A stretch of 64,000 nucleotides of DNA, from NCBI RefSeq assembly GCF_021134715.1, contig NC_060021.1, positions 5,580,001-5,644,000 of the forward strand. Direction: 5' to 3'. The stretch is from Daphnia pulex. Its lineage: Eukaryota; Arthropoda; Branchiopoda; Diplostraca; Daphniidae. Below the pieces are notes generated by a model. That model made no database searches. It was not told the origin of the DNA and saw only the letters and a program-made list of their open reading frames with translations. Below, piece after piece: positions 54,401 through 64,000 of this stretch; within the stretch, counting starts at the first letter, position 1, and each line of letters starts with the position of its first letter. Both the position numbers and the translations under genes were made by a program.

Positions 54401-54900
54401 CTGAATGTCGTACACCCCTGCAGCACGCAAAGACGCCTACATCACCTAGAAAACCGTTTGATTGCTGTAATAAGAATCCAACATTGTCCTCACTTTCAAT
54501 TAGGCGGCTTTCATCATCAGATGACGAAAGCAGTAACATAACACTGGCACGTAATAGTATTCTCCCATCGACAGCAACCGTATCGCTTCAGAATCCGCCA
54601 AATCCTCCGAAACCACTTTCATTGAGGCCTTTAAAAAGTCTTAAAGGGAAAACGAGCTTCGCATCCGAGCTTCCTTCCTATATAAGCTATGATTTATCTA
54701 TTGATTCTCCACAATCTTCCGTATCACCGGCAAATAGCACTGTCTCCTTAACCGACGATGCATCGTCTCCAACACCTTCTTCATTAAATTTCTCTGCAGA
54801 ATCTAGATCTGGCATTAATGGAACGGAGTCAAGAATTAATAAACGGGTTCGTTCCAATCTTGGTTTCGATCCTGAGTCTCCAGAATTTTATGGTTACTAA
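51455..54900 (+). CDS. Unrecognised coiled-coil, Ser/Pro-rich protein, split by a Mutator-like element
   Basis: An open frame from 51455 to 52171 continues in the same frame at 54427-54900 if the transposon and one 9-bp duplication are ignored. There is no ATG before the conserved-looking part, so the start shown is the frame limit; a splice acceptor near 51472 (ATATCCAG) suggests a 5' exon that would lie in or beyond the satellite. Residues 30-110 are heptad-like and charged (coiled coil). After PLLQHAKTPTSPRKP the chain is rich in Ser, Pro and SP/TP sites. No domain is recognised. The frame ends either at TAA 54898, or splices at 54892 into the WD40 exon at 54965, which keeps phase. The insertion should truncate the protein in this allele. 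Confidence 0.65.
52172..52295 (+). repeat. MULE left terminal inverted repeat and motif cluster
   Basis: The first 35 bp match the other end. Beyond that, TTCAGGCCC occurs in both orientations, six times in about 120 bp, and would suit a transposase-binding array. Confidence 0.9.
52362..52430 (+). repeat. tRNA-like sequence in the MULE
   Basis: GGTGTAGTGGTTAGCAAGG and GGTCAACGGTTCATAGCCGG resemble D and T arms. It lies in the non-coding left arm of the element. Confidence 0.5.
53525..53589 (+). repeat. tRNA-like sequence inside a transposase intron
   Basis: GGTAAGTGGTTACGGTG, then AAGGTTCGAGTCCTCG. It fills most of the 89-bp intron 53509-53597, antisense to the transposase. Confidence 0.5.
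53767..53792. other. Perfect 11-bp inverted repeat (TGCCAATAAAT, 4-nt loop)
   Basis: Perfect stem TGCCAATAAAT/ATTTATTGGCA at the upstream edge of the readable transposase. It may be a structured exon or intron border; its role is unknown. Confidence 0.6.
53803..53876 (-). repeat. tRNA-like sequence in the MULE
   Basis: Minus strand: GGTGGTCTAATGGTCAGAAG (D arm) and CGAGGTTCGAATCTCTG (T arm with strong B box). The anticodon arm pairs poorly. Confidence 0.5.
54160..54234 (-). repeat. tRNA-like sequence in the MULE
   Basis: Minus strand: GGCGTCGCTTAGTGATCTGG and CCGAGTTCGACTCCC. The fourth such relic in the element. Confidence 0.45.
54315..54417 (-). repeat. MULE right terminal inverted repeat and motif cluster
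   Basis: Five GGGCCTGAA motifs, all in one orientation, ending in the terminal repeat. It also holds a TGACGTCA-like step (ATGACGTCAAAA), probably coincidence. Confidence 0.9.
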
Positions 54901-54964
54901 AACTTCATGGTATTCTTTGAAAACAAGGCAATGAAACTAAACTTTATTTTTATTAATATCGCAG

Positions 54965-56732
54965 AAGTACCGATAGGTCCAAATTTATCGTTGAGCAGTC
55001 CTCCTATTGCTCATTCAGTCAGCTTGGAGGATGCAGTGCTAGAAAATCGTCGTTTTGCTGCTGATCGCATTCGCAGCGCTTTAAAAAACACATGTACATG
55101 GCACCCTCAAACTAACTGTGTGGCCACCACCAGTGATGGGGCAGATGCCCTTATTTGGATATTACCCGCACAGAATGAAAACAAAGTTGAAAATGAAAAT
55201 GTGAATGAATCAGTTCGGTTAGCGAAATTCGCTAGCTTATCAGATACCTTTCGCAAACAAAACCGACGCGTTGCACTCGACCACTCGAATGATCCTGTTT
55301 TTCAAATTGCTTGGAATGTAAAGAATTGCTAATTATTATTATTACCTTTAGTCAAATGTTGATCTCTTTTCTTTTCTTTTGTTAGCCCAATGGGACCATT
55401 CTAGTTACAGGATCGAAAAAAGGAGTCATTCGATTTTGGTCTACCGAAGGCAAATTAAATCCTGCAATCCCGCCTGAAGCTGAAACCATGGTAGAAACTC
55501 ATGCAAATGAGGTTTTAGTTTTGAAATTTAGTCCGTCAGGAAAGTACCTCGTTTCTGGAGGGATGGACGGCGTACGTAACCCATAGAAAACCAGCAGATA
55601 TCTGTATAACTTGATAATGACTATCACATCTTTATTCTTTCTAGAAAATGTTGGTCTGGGATATGGACAGATTAAGTCTGCGCCAGACTTTCACCTGCCA
55701 TTCAGATCCGATTTGCGATGTTGACTGGAAAATAAATACAAATATTTTCGTTTCTTGCGCTTATAATGGATTCATCTTCATTCATCGAGCAGGGCATGAT
55801 CATCCACTGCGAACTGTTTCCGATTATCCCGTAAGACTATGTTATGTATTTGCGCAAAATTATTATTTTAAATTTTAAAATGCGATTCAATTTAGCGTTG
55901 GGTAAGATCAGTCCGCTGGAATCCTGGTTCAGATGTATTAGCAACTTTTTCTGTGGATTCATCGCTTCAAGTAAACTCACACATACACAGCATATTTTTA
56001 ATGTTGGTTCTTACAAAGTCAGTTCTCTATTATTCAGGTTTGGAAAGATGCATTAAAAATTAGCTCTGAACCAAAGGAATTGAATGGTCATTATCGATCG
56101 GTGAACGCCATTTCATGGCGTCCTGCTGTTTCCTCTGGACCAGGTGTTTCTTCAATTAGGAGGGATAGCTTGTGTAGCAAATACCTGGCAAGGTGACTTC
56201 AAATTTTTGGTTACTTATAAGTGGTGGTTGCTTGAAATCCTTACAGCAACGTTTTCACAGTGGTTCTGATGATGGCACGGTTATCGTGTGGCATGCAACT
56301 TTAAAAACAAAAATGGTTTTGAGCAGTAAGAATAAAAGTAGCGTCAAGTGCCTCGCCTTCTCACCTAATGGAAAACTTTTAGCTGCTGGCAGAGGTGATG
56401 GTCATGTAGATTGCTGGTTTTCAAAGGTAAGCATATAACTTAATCCAGTATGTACTCATTCGAGCTGATTATCGAGTGATGGAATGAAATTCAAAAAGGG
56501 GAAGCTGTTTGGTTCCATGAAACTCAACGGTGCAATCTACACAATAGAGTGGGACGCTACTGGCACGCAATTGGCAGTTGCTGTCGGAGACTTTGGGGTA
56601 AGCACTATTATTTCTTATTAAAGTCACTGACGAACGTATTACATTCCACTTATTTTAAAAAAGAAAAATCTATATTTTTCATTCCATTTGCAGGCTGAGT
56701 ATTTTGAAATAAAAAAACTTAAAAAGGATTAG
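54965..56732 (+). CDS. TBL1-like WD40-repeat protein
   Basis: WD40 propeller resembling TBL1/TBLR1, the scaffold of the NCoR/SMRT corepressor complex in the nucleus. Exons by GT-AG and phase: 54965-55317, 55386-55571, 55645-55830, 55896-55970, 56038-56192, 56261-56426, 56499-56597, 56694-56732; introns are 65-96 bp. Eight blade-like stretches can be read, among them CTWHPQTNCVATTSDG, PNGTILVTGSKKGVIRFWS, VLKFSPSGKYLVSGGMDG, CDVDWKINTNIFVSC, SVRWNPGSDVLATFSVDS, KYLASGSDDGTVIVW and AFSPNGKLLAAGRGDG. The segment SLEDAVLENRRFAADRIR aligns with the stretch before the TBL1 propeller. The N-terminal LisH domain of TBL1 is not found. The coding part probably continues from the upstream gene (intron 54893-54964, 72 bp, phase kept); a start at ATG 54907 is the alternative. 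Confidence 0.8.
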
Positions 56733-57351
56733 TAACCACAGTATGTGTAAATGGATATCTTTCAAGTGATGTTGTTCGTACTTATAGTTTCCTAAAAGTT
56801 TGATTTTGATTGTTAATTACTATGAATACATTTTTAAACGTTTTTCCCCACCCCTTATTGCTGTATTTCTTGTTTTTAGTCGTTCTCCTTACCGTACACA
56901 CAGTACAGTTGATACACCTAACAATTCAATGAATAAATCGAACGACTTCATCTAATATAAGTATTTGTAGCGTGCTTCACGCAAAATTTGAGTTTTTATA
57001 ACGAATCGACGTAATAATGAAATAAGTAGCATATTTTCGTTTGTTTTACTTTTTGAACTTTTTGCTTTTTGGCGCTCTTTACTGGCTGTCTGACTGTGTC
57101 AAGTACAAAGTTCTACCGCTAGGTTCGCGTTGTACGCCTTTGATCAGAAACAGAAAAGTGTCGGCCATTCGCAGTTCTGAAGGCAGAGACGGTTGGAGAG
57201 CCGTACAGAGAGAGCTGCTGTACTGCTTCGATATAGATTTTGCTGCTGTGACTCTTGCCTGTTGCCTAAAGAGTTGTGATTACTTGAACTGTTTCGGGGT
57301 TTTGCTTAATTTCCTTACTGATCTTTGGAGGAGTTCAAGATAGCCTAGAAA
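56733..57351. other. Intergenic region, 5' flank of TBP
   Basis: Terminator side of the WD40 gene and promoter/5' UTR of TBP. Contains an AATAAATCG-type signal near 56932. The 100-codon open frame at 57041 has no recognised features and runs into the TBP leader. No other gene seen. Confidence 0.5.
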
Positions 57352-58742
57352 ATGGATCAAATGCTATCCAGTCCTGGCTTCAGTATTCCATCAATTGGCA
57401 CTCCACTTCATCAGCCAGAGGAAGACCAGCAAATTTTACCTCATAACAGCCCTATTCCGACACAACGTCAACAACAACAACAAAATGGGTTTGGACTTGC
57501 TCTTCCCCACCAACAGATCAACACTGCATCTAGCTCACAGAACCTATACAGTTTACCGGGATTTACACCCCAGCACATGTTACAACCTCAGACTCCGGTA
57601 ATATATTGTTAAACTGAGGCACGACCATTGACTAAAGTCTATGATGAGATGATGTACCAGTCTTTTACGTGTTGCTAAAAATATTGCTGGAAAATTGTAA
57701 TGTCAATCATGTTCTAATTTTATCTGAGGATTGAGTTACGACAGTATCTTATTTGCTTTGAAAAAATTTGTATATGTAATGGGATTCATTAAAACTATTT
57801 TTTGTTTGCAGCAAGCTCTTATGTCACCTGCTCCAAACCGAGGGTCTAGTGCAGCCATCGGGGATTCACACTTGCATTCACAAGGCACACCAGCTCCTGC
57901 TGGAATGTTTGGCCCATCTACACCTGCTCCCATGACACCACACACACCAGCTTCTGCTGATCCAGGAATTGTTCCTCAACTACAGTAAGAGACGAAATAT
58001 TTATTTTAGTTGCTATGATAATCAGGTATTTTCTTTTTATATTTCAGGAATATAGTATCAACAGTGAATCTGGGATGCAAATTAGATCTAAAAAAGATTG
58101 CTCTCCACGCCCGTAATGCAGAGTACAACCCTAAACGTTTCGCAGCCGTGATTATGAGAATCCGAGAGCCCAGAACAACAGCCCTTATCTTTAGTTCAGG
58201 GAAAATGGTGTGTACAGGAGCTAAATCTGAAGAAGATTCAAGATTAGCAGCCAGAAAATATGCTCGAATCGTACAGAAGCTTAACTTTCCCGTAAGACAA
58301 TTTGTGCGAGGAAAAAATTCACTTCAAATAACCATTTTATATTCCAGGCAAAATTTCTTGATTTCAAAATTCAAAACATGGTTGGTAGTTGTGACGTGAA
58401 ATTTCCTATCCGTCTAGAAGGCCTCGTTTTGACACACAGCCAGTTTAGCAGGTAATCATATACAATAAAATGTTGTGTATAATTTTACTTATTATTATAT
58501 TTACAGCTACGAACCCGAACTCTTCCCTGGTCTCATTTACCGAATGGTCAAACCTCGTATTGTTTTGCTTATTTTCGTTTCAGGAAAAGTTGTGCTAACC
58601 GGTATGTTAAAATTTTCAATGTGGGGTTTTTGAATATTTGTTTACTTCAATTTCACTTCTTCTAGGCGCGAAAGTTCGCCAAGAGATCTACGATGCATTC
58701 GATAACATATACCCCATATTAAAAAGTTTCAAGAAGCAATAG
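57352..58742 (+). CDS. TBP: TATA-binding protein
   Basis: Core subunit of TFIID (and of SL1 and TFIIIB) that bends promoter DNA for all three nuclear polymerases. Six exons with clean phase: 57352-57597, 57812-57984, 58048-58291, 58348-58451, 58507-58601, 58666-58742, giving 312 residues. The N-terminal 140 residues are low complexity, with a short Q-run (QRQQQQQNG) and a PAPMTPHTP-type Pro/Thr stretch. The C-terminal 180 residues are the saddle: first repeat [14 protein letters not shown] to [10 protein letters not shown], second repeat [19 protein letters not shown] to the end. DNA-kinking phenylalanines sit in [10 protein letters not shown] and [10 protein letters not shown]. The TBP-interface stretch [13 protein letters not shown] is intact. 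It looks fully functional. Confidence 0.97.
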
Positions 58743-59162
58743 CACATTTGTCAACATGGCGATGACAAAATTACTTACGTACGTTGGTTAATTTCCAATT
58801 TTCCTCCTTTGTTTAACTCATTGCTGGTTCTGTGCTATTGGGCAACCATCGGGTAACTCAAAATGCGCTTTTCATTCACATTTCTTTGTATTGATATTTC
58901 ATCCAGTAAAAATAATACAGACATTTTTCTCAATTTAATCTTATTTTTAAAAAGCACTTGGTAACTCTCAGTTTATACCGTTCCTGTAATAATTTAATTG
59001 TTTCTCTTTTCATCACTCAACATTTTCAGGTTTTTTTAGCAATAAAATACTGTGTTCCACGTCATCGTTAGGCTCGGGTGAAGTTTCACGTTTAAAACGA
59101 AGCTCTTGTGTTCCTTAAGAAAAATTCAAATTTAGGTGAAAGGTCTGTTTTTGAGCACTAAG
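58743..59162. other. Convergent intergenic region
   Basis: Between the 3' end of TBP and the 3' end of the first minus-strand gene. A/T-rich, with an AATAAA at about 59040 for TBP. No gene seen. Confidence 0.5.
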
Positions 59163-59861
59163 TTAACTAATAATTAATTTTAGAATACTGTGTTCATGAA
59201 CAATGAGCTTCCGACAGAGAAATATAGCAACAGAGTTGTTGACCGCTTGTAACGTCGCTATTGAAATCATAAAGAAATTGTTTCCAGGGTTGATATAGCT
59301 GCCTCCTGATAAATGCAGTATAAATGTAGTTATTAAGTAGTAATAATAATTCATTTTATGTATTTTTCCACTAACTTAGAATTGTTGAAGTAGCATGGTA
59401 AACCAGAAGAACAAGATCTAATACAATTCCAGTAGACGAGATGACGATGTGAAATCGCGCCCTAAAAGTGGAAGAATTATTGAACCAAAGATTAAAGGTA
59501 ATAAAGTTTTCAATCTCTGTAAAATAAAATAAAATACCATGAACTTGCTTGAATTTCACCGAGGTAGTAGCTCGTACTCGCTAGAAAAAAACCGTAAATC
59601 CCAAAACAAATTTCAAGTTCAAAAGTCATATCAACGTCAGGCTGATCCCTGTCTACATGAGACTGTATCTGTAAAAGAATTCAGTAGGCTATTCATGTCG
59701 ACCTCCACATTTGAAAAATATTGCGGAATCCCTCAAGTTACCTGCCAGAACACTGTGATGATTCCGATCAGCAATCCAATCACCGCTGTGATACGGAATC
59801 TAAGTCGAAAAAATCTTGTTGCCTGTGACGGACTAGACGGTACGTAGCATTTGTACTCCAT
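59163..59861 (-). CDS. Four-pass membrane protein, paralogue C
   Basis: Exons (5' to 3'): 59861-59742, 59668-59538, 59461-59376, 59305-59163; all phases join, 159 residues. It starts MEYKCYVPSSPSQATRFFRL. Membrane segments: RITAVIGLLIGIITVFW; FGIYGFFLASTSYYLG; IVISSTGIVLDLVLLVYHA; FFMISIATLQAVNNSVAIF. The intron after the first membrane segment sits at the same place and phase as in its two neighbours, which is the main evidence of kinship; the sequence itself is diverged and the tail is shorter. Function unknown, and I recognise no named family. Confidence 0.7.
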
Positions 59862-60355
59862 GAAACGAGTTTTGAGAACCACTGAATGGGTACAAACACT
59901 GTTTTTGATCTGTCCTTCTCAACTTTTCTTTCTACTAAGGAAGCGGAAAGCCACACACCGGTGACCACAGCATCCGTAAGTTATAATTTTTTATGATGGA
60001 AATTTTTACACCACAGTGATGGTTAGGTTATGTTCACATTTGAGTATCCTGTGCAAGCCGGTCGTGAGTTGGCCTTACCCCGTGATGCTGTAAACTATAC
60101 CTTGTACATAAATGATTAGGTTCTGCTGCTGTTGTGAGAAAACGCTTACTTTCTTCTCAAGATCGGCACGTGTATTATGCTTTCCAGACAGAATGATTCC
60201 ACTACGACTGGCGTGATGCCGCATACGTTATAAGGGAAATTAAAATCTATGAGCTTTCAAATGGATTCCGGAGATAAATATTAATGCAGATGATTTTCTA
60301 TGGTTCTCTTTAGTAGTTGAAAGATTGGACTGTAACTGCACTAATGGGAACTATT
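59862..60355. other. Intergenic region between paralogues B and C
   Basis: Should contain the promoter of paralogue C and the 3' end of B. No further gene or repeat seen. Confidence 0.4.
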
Positions 60356-61286
60356 TTATTTTAATTCTATATCGTCGAAATCTGTGTAGCTTTCTTGTGA
60401 AATTCCGTGTCCATTACCACGTCCGTTAACTTCATATTTTACCTTTAGCCAATGATTTAATCAGTATTAAAGCAAGTGTTTAACGTAATCTAGTGAATGA
60501 TTAATAAAATACCTGTTTTTTTCTAATGAGGACAGCAATCATGACAGCAAGTGAAAAAGAAATGACCAAACCATGAAGGACGCCCACTATAGAGAACATC
60601 ATTGGTGTGCTTCCACGTCGCACCACCATCAAGACGTCACTAAATTCAGCACCTAAAATCCCACACATGGTATTAGAATATTAGGCTGTACATTCAAATC
60701 TCATTTTGTTAAAATTCTTTGTACGGCATTTGCGCATAATTCCGTTGAAATCCGACAGGCTACATCGAGTCACAAGTCGAAGGGGATAGTAGAAGAAGAC
60801 TGCCATGTCCAGTAATAAGTACCCTATTAGTGTAACTGAAAAACACGTGACGGCACTAATAAATAAAGACAAATTTAATACATTGATTTAATATCTGTTT
60901 CAGGTCACACCTACAACTTTCTTGAATAGGCTTGAATTGACCAAAGAACAAGTGCTGACAGCACTGCAGCATAAAGACACATTGTTAGTCCGTTCATGGT
61001 GGCAGGAAACCAAGGATTATACGGTACGTCATGAGATCCTTCTTGCTCTTGATATGCCGTAACCATCGATATCTTGTTTAATTAAGGTAGTTTAAGATTA
61101 GCTAAATTTTTATAATTATTACAACATATATACCTGAATTCCAGTTGTTGCTATCAAAAGTGTACACCACGTAACAATTAGAAGGTATGCCCATCTTTTT
61201 GAGCGCTCTTTCACTCCATTGTAAATTGAAATAAGTCTAAGCTTAGTTTTAATATAAACTTCGGTAGTCAGCCACGCGATCGTCAT
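60356..61286 (-). CDS. Four-pass membrane protein, paralogue B
   Basis: Exons: 61286-61134, 61072-60918, 60855-60692, 60652-60513, 60442-60356, all phases consistent, 232 residues. Membrane segments: WAYLLIVTWCTLLIATTG; GLTMCLYAAVLSALVLWS; VTLIGYLLLDMAVFFYYPL; MMFSIVGVLHGLVISFSLAV. After the third segment comes LRLVTRCSLSDFNG and, before the fourth, AEFSDVLMVVRRGS, both shared with paralogue A. The C-terminal tail (VNGRGNGHG, then an acidic SYTDFDDIELK end) is predicted to be cytosolic. Final exon choice is less certain. Function unknown. Confidence 0.7.
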
Positions 61287-61562
61287 GTTGGCACTCGATT
61301 TATGCTATTGCCTCTACTGAACTGATGTCCCATTCAAGTCGAAATTGTAATTTCAAGTTTTACAGATCCGGATCCCTTTCATCCTGCTTCGTAGCAAGCG
61401 GAAATAACCATAAACAATGGAGTGGCATGGTGAAGAAATCAGCATCCGGGTCAAGGAATGGGTTCAATGAAGGAACACGGGTTATTATAACAAAGGATGT
61501 ATTTATCTCTGAAATTCGGATGATGTCATTACTGTGACGATGAAGTATAAGATTAGTATAGT

Positions 61563-62439
61563 TTATTTGTTGCGGTGCGATCCATTTCGGCCGTTGATAA
61601 GGTATTTCTACTTCAAATCCAAACAAAATTAAAAATTTCTGTATTGTTAATAACTTTTCTGCTGTAGGAGTCATTCATACCTGCTCGAATCGGCAGACAA
61701 CATAAAAGGAGACAATAATGGAGCAAAAATTGATAACGGCATGGAGTGTTGTGCCGATGATGATCAACAGTAACGAGGTACCATGTCGATTGATCAACAA
61801 TACGTGATCGAATTCATTACCTATAAAATCATTCCAAATTTGTTTATTATTCATTAAAAGGCTAAACTACTGATCCCGGAACTTACGGCAATTCCGGATG
61901 CCAAAATTTCCTCCGAGACCTTCAAACTCATTTGGATTACAGCGAGTGATTAGATGAAGACCGTGGAAAGAAAGTAAGCACAAGTCCAAAGCTAGCGCGA
62001 TGATGCTCATGACGAGGAATGTTACGGTTCTGCAATTGGTAGCAATCATTATCAAATTGTTAGTTAATTAACAAACTTTAACAGGGAGAAATAAGCTAAT
62101 AATTTACATGCATCGTGATTTTGATTTGGCAGCACAGGCAGTAACGATGGCTAAGACAACGAAGTAAACTCCAAATGTAAGACCCGTGATGGCAATCGGC
62201 AGCAGAGGGTTGTTGCGGATGTCGTTGAGGCGAATATCATCTCGGTAAACAACCATCGTGGCCTGCAGGTTATAAATCGTAATGTATAAAGTAGGCTGTA
62301 TAATGGATGTAAACGTTTCTACGTCTTTTACCTCAAGGACGATTATTCCAAGCCCCAAAAGTAATCCTAGGGTACCCAAGAAGTAAATGTGTCTTTTAGG
62401 GTAATCGCTCTTCCACACTGTGCCGTTCTCGGCCATCAT
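61563..62439 (-). CDS. Four-pass membrane protein, paralogue A
   Basis: Exons: 62439-62332, 62262-62108, 62029-61887, 61820-61681, 61607-61563, all in phase, 196 residues. ATG 62439 was chosen because the frame upstream has no other ATG. Membrane segments: IYFLGTLGLLLGLGIIVL; LPIAITGLTFGVYFVVLAIV; TVTFLVMSIIALALDLCLL; LLLIIIGTTLHAVINFCSII. Exons 2 and 4 are exactly 155 and 140 bp, as in paralogue B, and HLITRCNPNEFEG and NEFDHVLLINRHG match B. The tail LINGRNGS resembles B's VNGRGNG. Function unknown. Confidence 0.75.
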
Positions 62440-63655
62440 TTCAAATTGCAAATGTTTTCTTTGATTTAAGTAAAATTAGTGGACAAGGTAAAACAGAAAA
62501 TCGAACACGGCTGCATAGACGCTTTTGGAATCGAGAACTGAAACTGTTGGTATCACTGCGGCCCGGTGGTAAGTTGGACATGCTTTTATACCTTTTATGT
62601 GACGCTAATTTATTCGTTCTGTTGGCGCAGTTTGGAAGAGGAAAACGGCGTGATCAGTATCGAGAAAATCCGTAAGCGTTTATCAAGATCAGCATAAAGT
62701 CGCATTTGTGTCTAACCATCGAGATAGGCAATTTTGTACGACAACATCCACACATGTTTGGACGGCCCTTGGTTTTCGTCGGAGGAACAGGGAAGGCCAC
62801 CTAATCTGCAATCCGTTCTCTAGTTGTTGGTTGAAGGTACTACTTTGAAATCCAATAGGCACGGCGCAGTTGGTCCTCCTGGAGAAATTGACCGGCGGAA
62901 AAAGGAAATGTTATCGAGGAAAGGGAAAGCCTAACAATCCCGAGTGAAGCAAGAGGAAAAGGTAATACAGCAGCTCTTTTCTTTCCTCGTCTTTAGTCTG
63001 CAAAAGAATGTAGCTGTTGCATCAAACTGGAAATGGAACGACAAACGTAGAATAGTAATCACTTCCGCCCCTCACGTAAAAACCAGACCAATCTGCACCG
63101 TTTGAACTTTTCAATAATCAAAGCACAGCATTGCTGATCGATCTAGGTCAATAGGGTATAGCCCTACCGTCAACACTCGAACATACTCAATACGGTAAAA
63201 CCATTCGATCCTCTTATTCCTGGAACAGAAGACGTGGCTTGGCCTTACAGAATAATCTGTAAATACTGAGTAAAACGTTGATGAAGGTTAATTGACCTTA
63301 CGTTGGCATGGCGTTAAATATCATAACATTTCAGTTTTTTCGCCCACTACGGTAAATTATCACAACGATGTAGGACAGCGTTTTCTTTAGTCAACAAACA
63401 ACATAGGACAGGTATCAATTATGTTTTAAATATTGATAATGCCGAAAAAAGATATGAAAGAAAATTGAATAATGTGCGAAATATGTATTAGTATTAGTAA
63501 AATATTTTCATTTTCTGATGTAACAATTTTTTTTACACGAAAATTATCCTAGGAACGGTATTTCAGCGCTTGCAAGTGTACCCTTCACGTATTCAGGTTA
63601 CTTAAGACCCGACATCACAACTAGATGATAATCAATCTTTTGGAACTACTAAAAA
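62440..63655. other. Intergenic region, nothing recognised
   Basis: About 1.2 kb between divergent genes: promoter of paralogue A on the left and of the gene at 63656 on the right. No repeats or RNA genes recognised. Confidence 0.4.
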
Positions 63656-64000
63656 ATGTTTCGCAAATTGAAAGATTACGTTTCGAAAATCCTTTGTTGG
63701 TTTCGTTTGTACGAAGTTAATCGCACACCAAACAACGATGCGGAAAAAGGCCAAGTTGGAGTAAATAGTGAAGAATCCACTACCCCGGACGAAGATAACG
63801 TCGAAGAGCCCTGGACTTTTGAAATTTTGTGGGATGTGGTCGCCAACGTCGCTGATTTGTTTACCATAAACGGCGAAAAGAATATCCTAATTGGACGTTA
63901 CAGGCCCGATAAAGCTGCTGATGAAATTCTACATGCCGAATTCCCAAGAGATTCTCCGCTAGCCGTGGCGGTGGAAGCCGTTCGTGATAAAGGATTCAAG
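63656..64000 (+). CDS. Unrecognised protein, 5' part only (runs off the window)
   Basis: Open from ATG 63656 to the right edge, 115 codons without a stop or clear intron. It begins with a basic, amphipathic MFRKLKDYVSKILCWFRLYE, passes an acidic linker (STTPDEDNVEEPW), then FEILWDVVANVADLFT and a mixed region ending AVEAVRDKGFK. No family is recognised. The codon use is ordinary and the frame is long enough to be a likely real first exon. Confidence 0.55.
   Translation, partial: MFRKLKDYVSKILCWFRLYEVNRTPNNDAEKGQVGVNSEESTTPDEDNVEEPWTFEILWDVVANVADLFTINGEKNILIGRYRPDKAADEILHAEFPRDSPLAVAVEAVRDKGFK

Larger units (their letters stand above)
52172..54417 (-). mobile_element. Mutator-like (MULE) DNA transposon
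   Basis: A 2246-bp element with a perfect 9-bp target duplication CTGCAGCAC (52163-52171 and 54418-54426), the size typical of MULEs. Terminal inverted repeats begin GGGTGTGCGACATTC and GGGTGTACGACATTC and agree at 34 of the first 35 bp. Subterminal zones hold about six (left) and five (right) TTCAGGCCC motifs. Inside, on the minus strand, is a MULE-type transposase split by short introns. Four tRNA-like sequences are scattered through it. The clean duplication and intact host frame on both sides point to a recent insertion. Confidence 0.93.

Noticed and set aside
52172-54417. MULE removed as an intron so that the host protein survives
   Set aside because: CTGCAG at the right duplication would be a fair acceptor, but donors available at the left end give the wrong phase. 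I see no in-frame splice.
57041-57343. 100-codon frame just before TBP
   Set aside because: Ends directly at the TBP start, has no recognised features, and is most likely 5' leader.
59539-59847. 102-codon plus-strand frame
   Set aside because: Lies antisense to two exons of paralogue C, whose exon phases and membrane segments are coherent.
61360-61674. 104-codon minus-strand frame downstream of paralogue A
   Set aside because: A 15-codon last exon in another frame (61607-61563) fits paralogue B's tail better; this frame has no membrane segment or similarity.

Overview
The window is nuclear DNA from a small-genome metazoan, probably an invertebrate. The evidence is GT-AG introns of about 50-100 bp, a TATA-binding protein gene with a conserved core, a TBL1-like WD40 gene, a copia element of the insect type and a Mutator-like DNA transposon. 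I cannot name the species; a nematode or tardigrade-like genome would fit, but nothing here decides it.

About 41 kb of the first 51.4 kb is one tandem satellite. Its unit is 484 bp, and every unit carries a sequence that folds as tRNA-Thr(AGT). I count 86 units: copies 1-28 at 1-13307, copies 29-57 at 17273-31230, and copies 58-86 at 37514-51441. The array runs off the left edge. Units are grouped into higher-order repeats (1926 bp x3, 2418 bp x3, and duplications at offsets of 2421, 4731 and 929 bp), as in centromeric satellites. The anticodon has changed in blocks: 4 copies carry AAC (Val), 16 carry AGC (Ala) and one carries TGT (Thr). Nine further copies have lost part of the tRNA.

Two insertions break the array, each inside a single unit. 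One is a 3.96-kb composite (13308-17272) made of tRNA-derived pieces, a 36-bp minisatellite and long GC-rich hairpins; it has no target duplication and somewhat resembles a Helitron. The other is a young Ty1/copia LTR retrotransposon (31231-37513) with a 5-bp target duplication.

The satellite ends at about 51441, directly against a host gene. That gene encodes a coiled-coil, Ser/Pro-rich protein and is split at 52172-54417 by a Mutator-like element with a clean 9-bp duplication. It may continue in frame into a TBL1-like WD40 gene (54965-56732). The TATA-binding protein gene follows (57352-58742, six exons, 312 residues). On the minus strand lie three tandem paralogues encoding four-pass membrane proteins of no family I recognise (59163-62439). 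A gene starting at 63656 runs off the right edge.

The unusual system here is the satellite: a large, recently amplified array whose unit is built around a Pol III-type gene, has a phased CRE-like palindrome upstream, and has shifted its anticodon in blocks.
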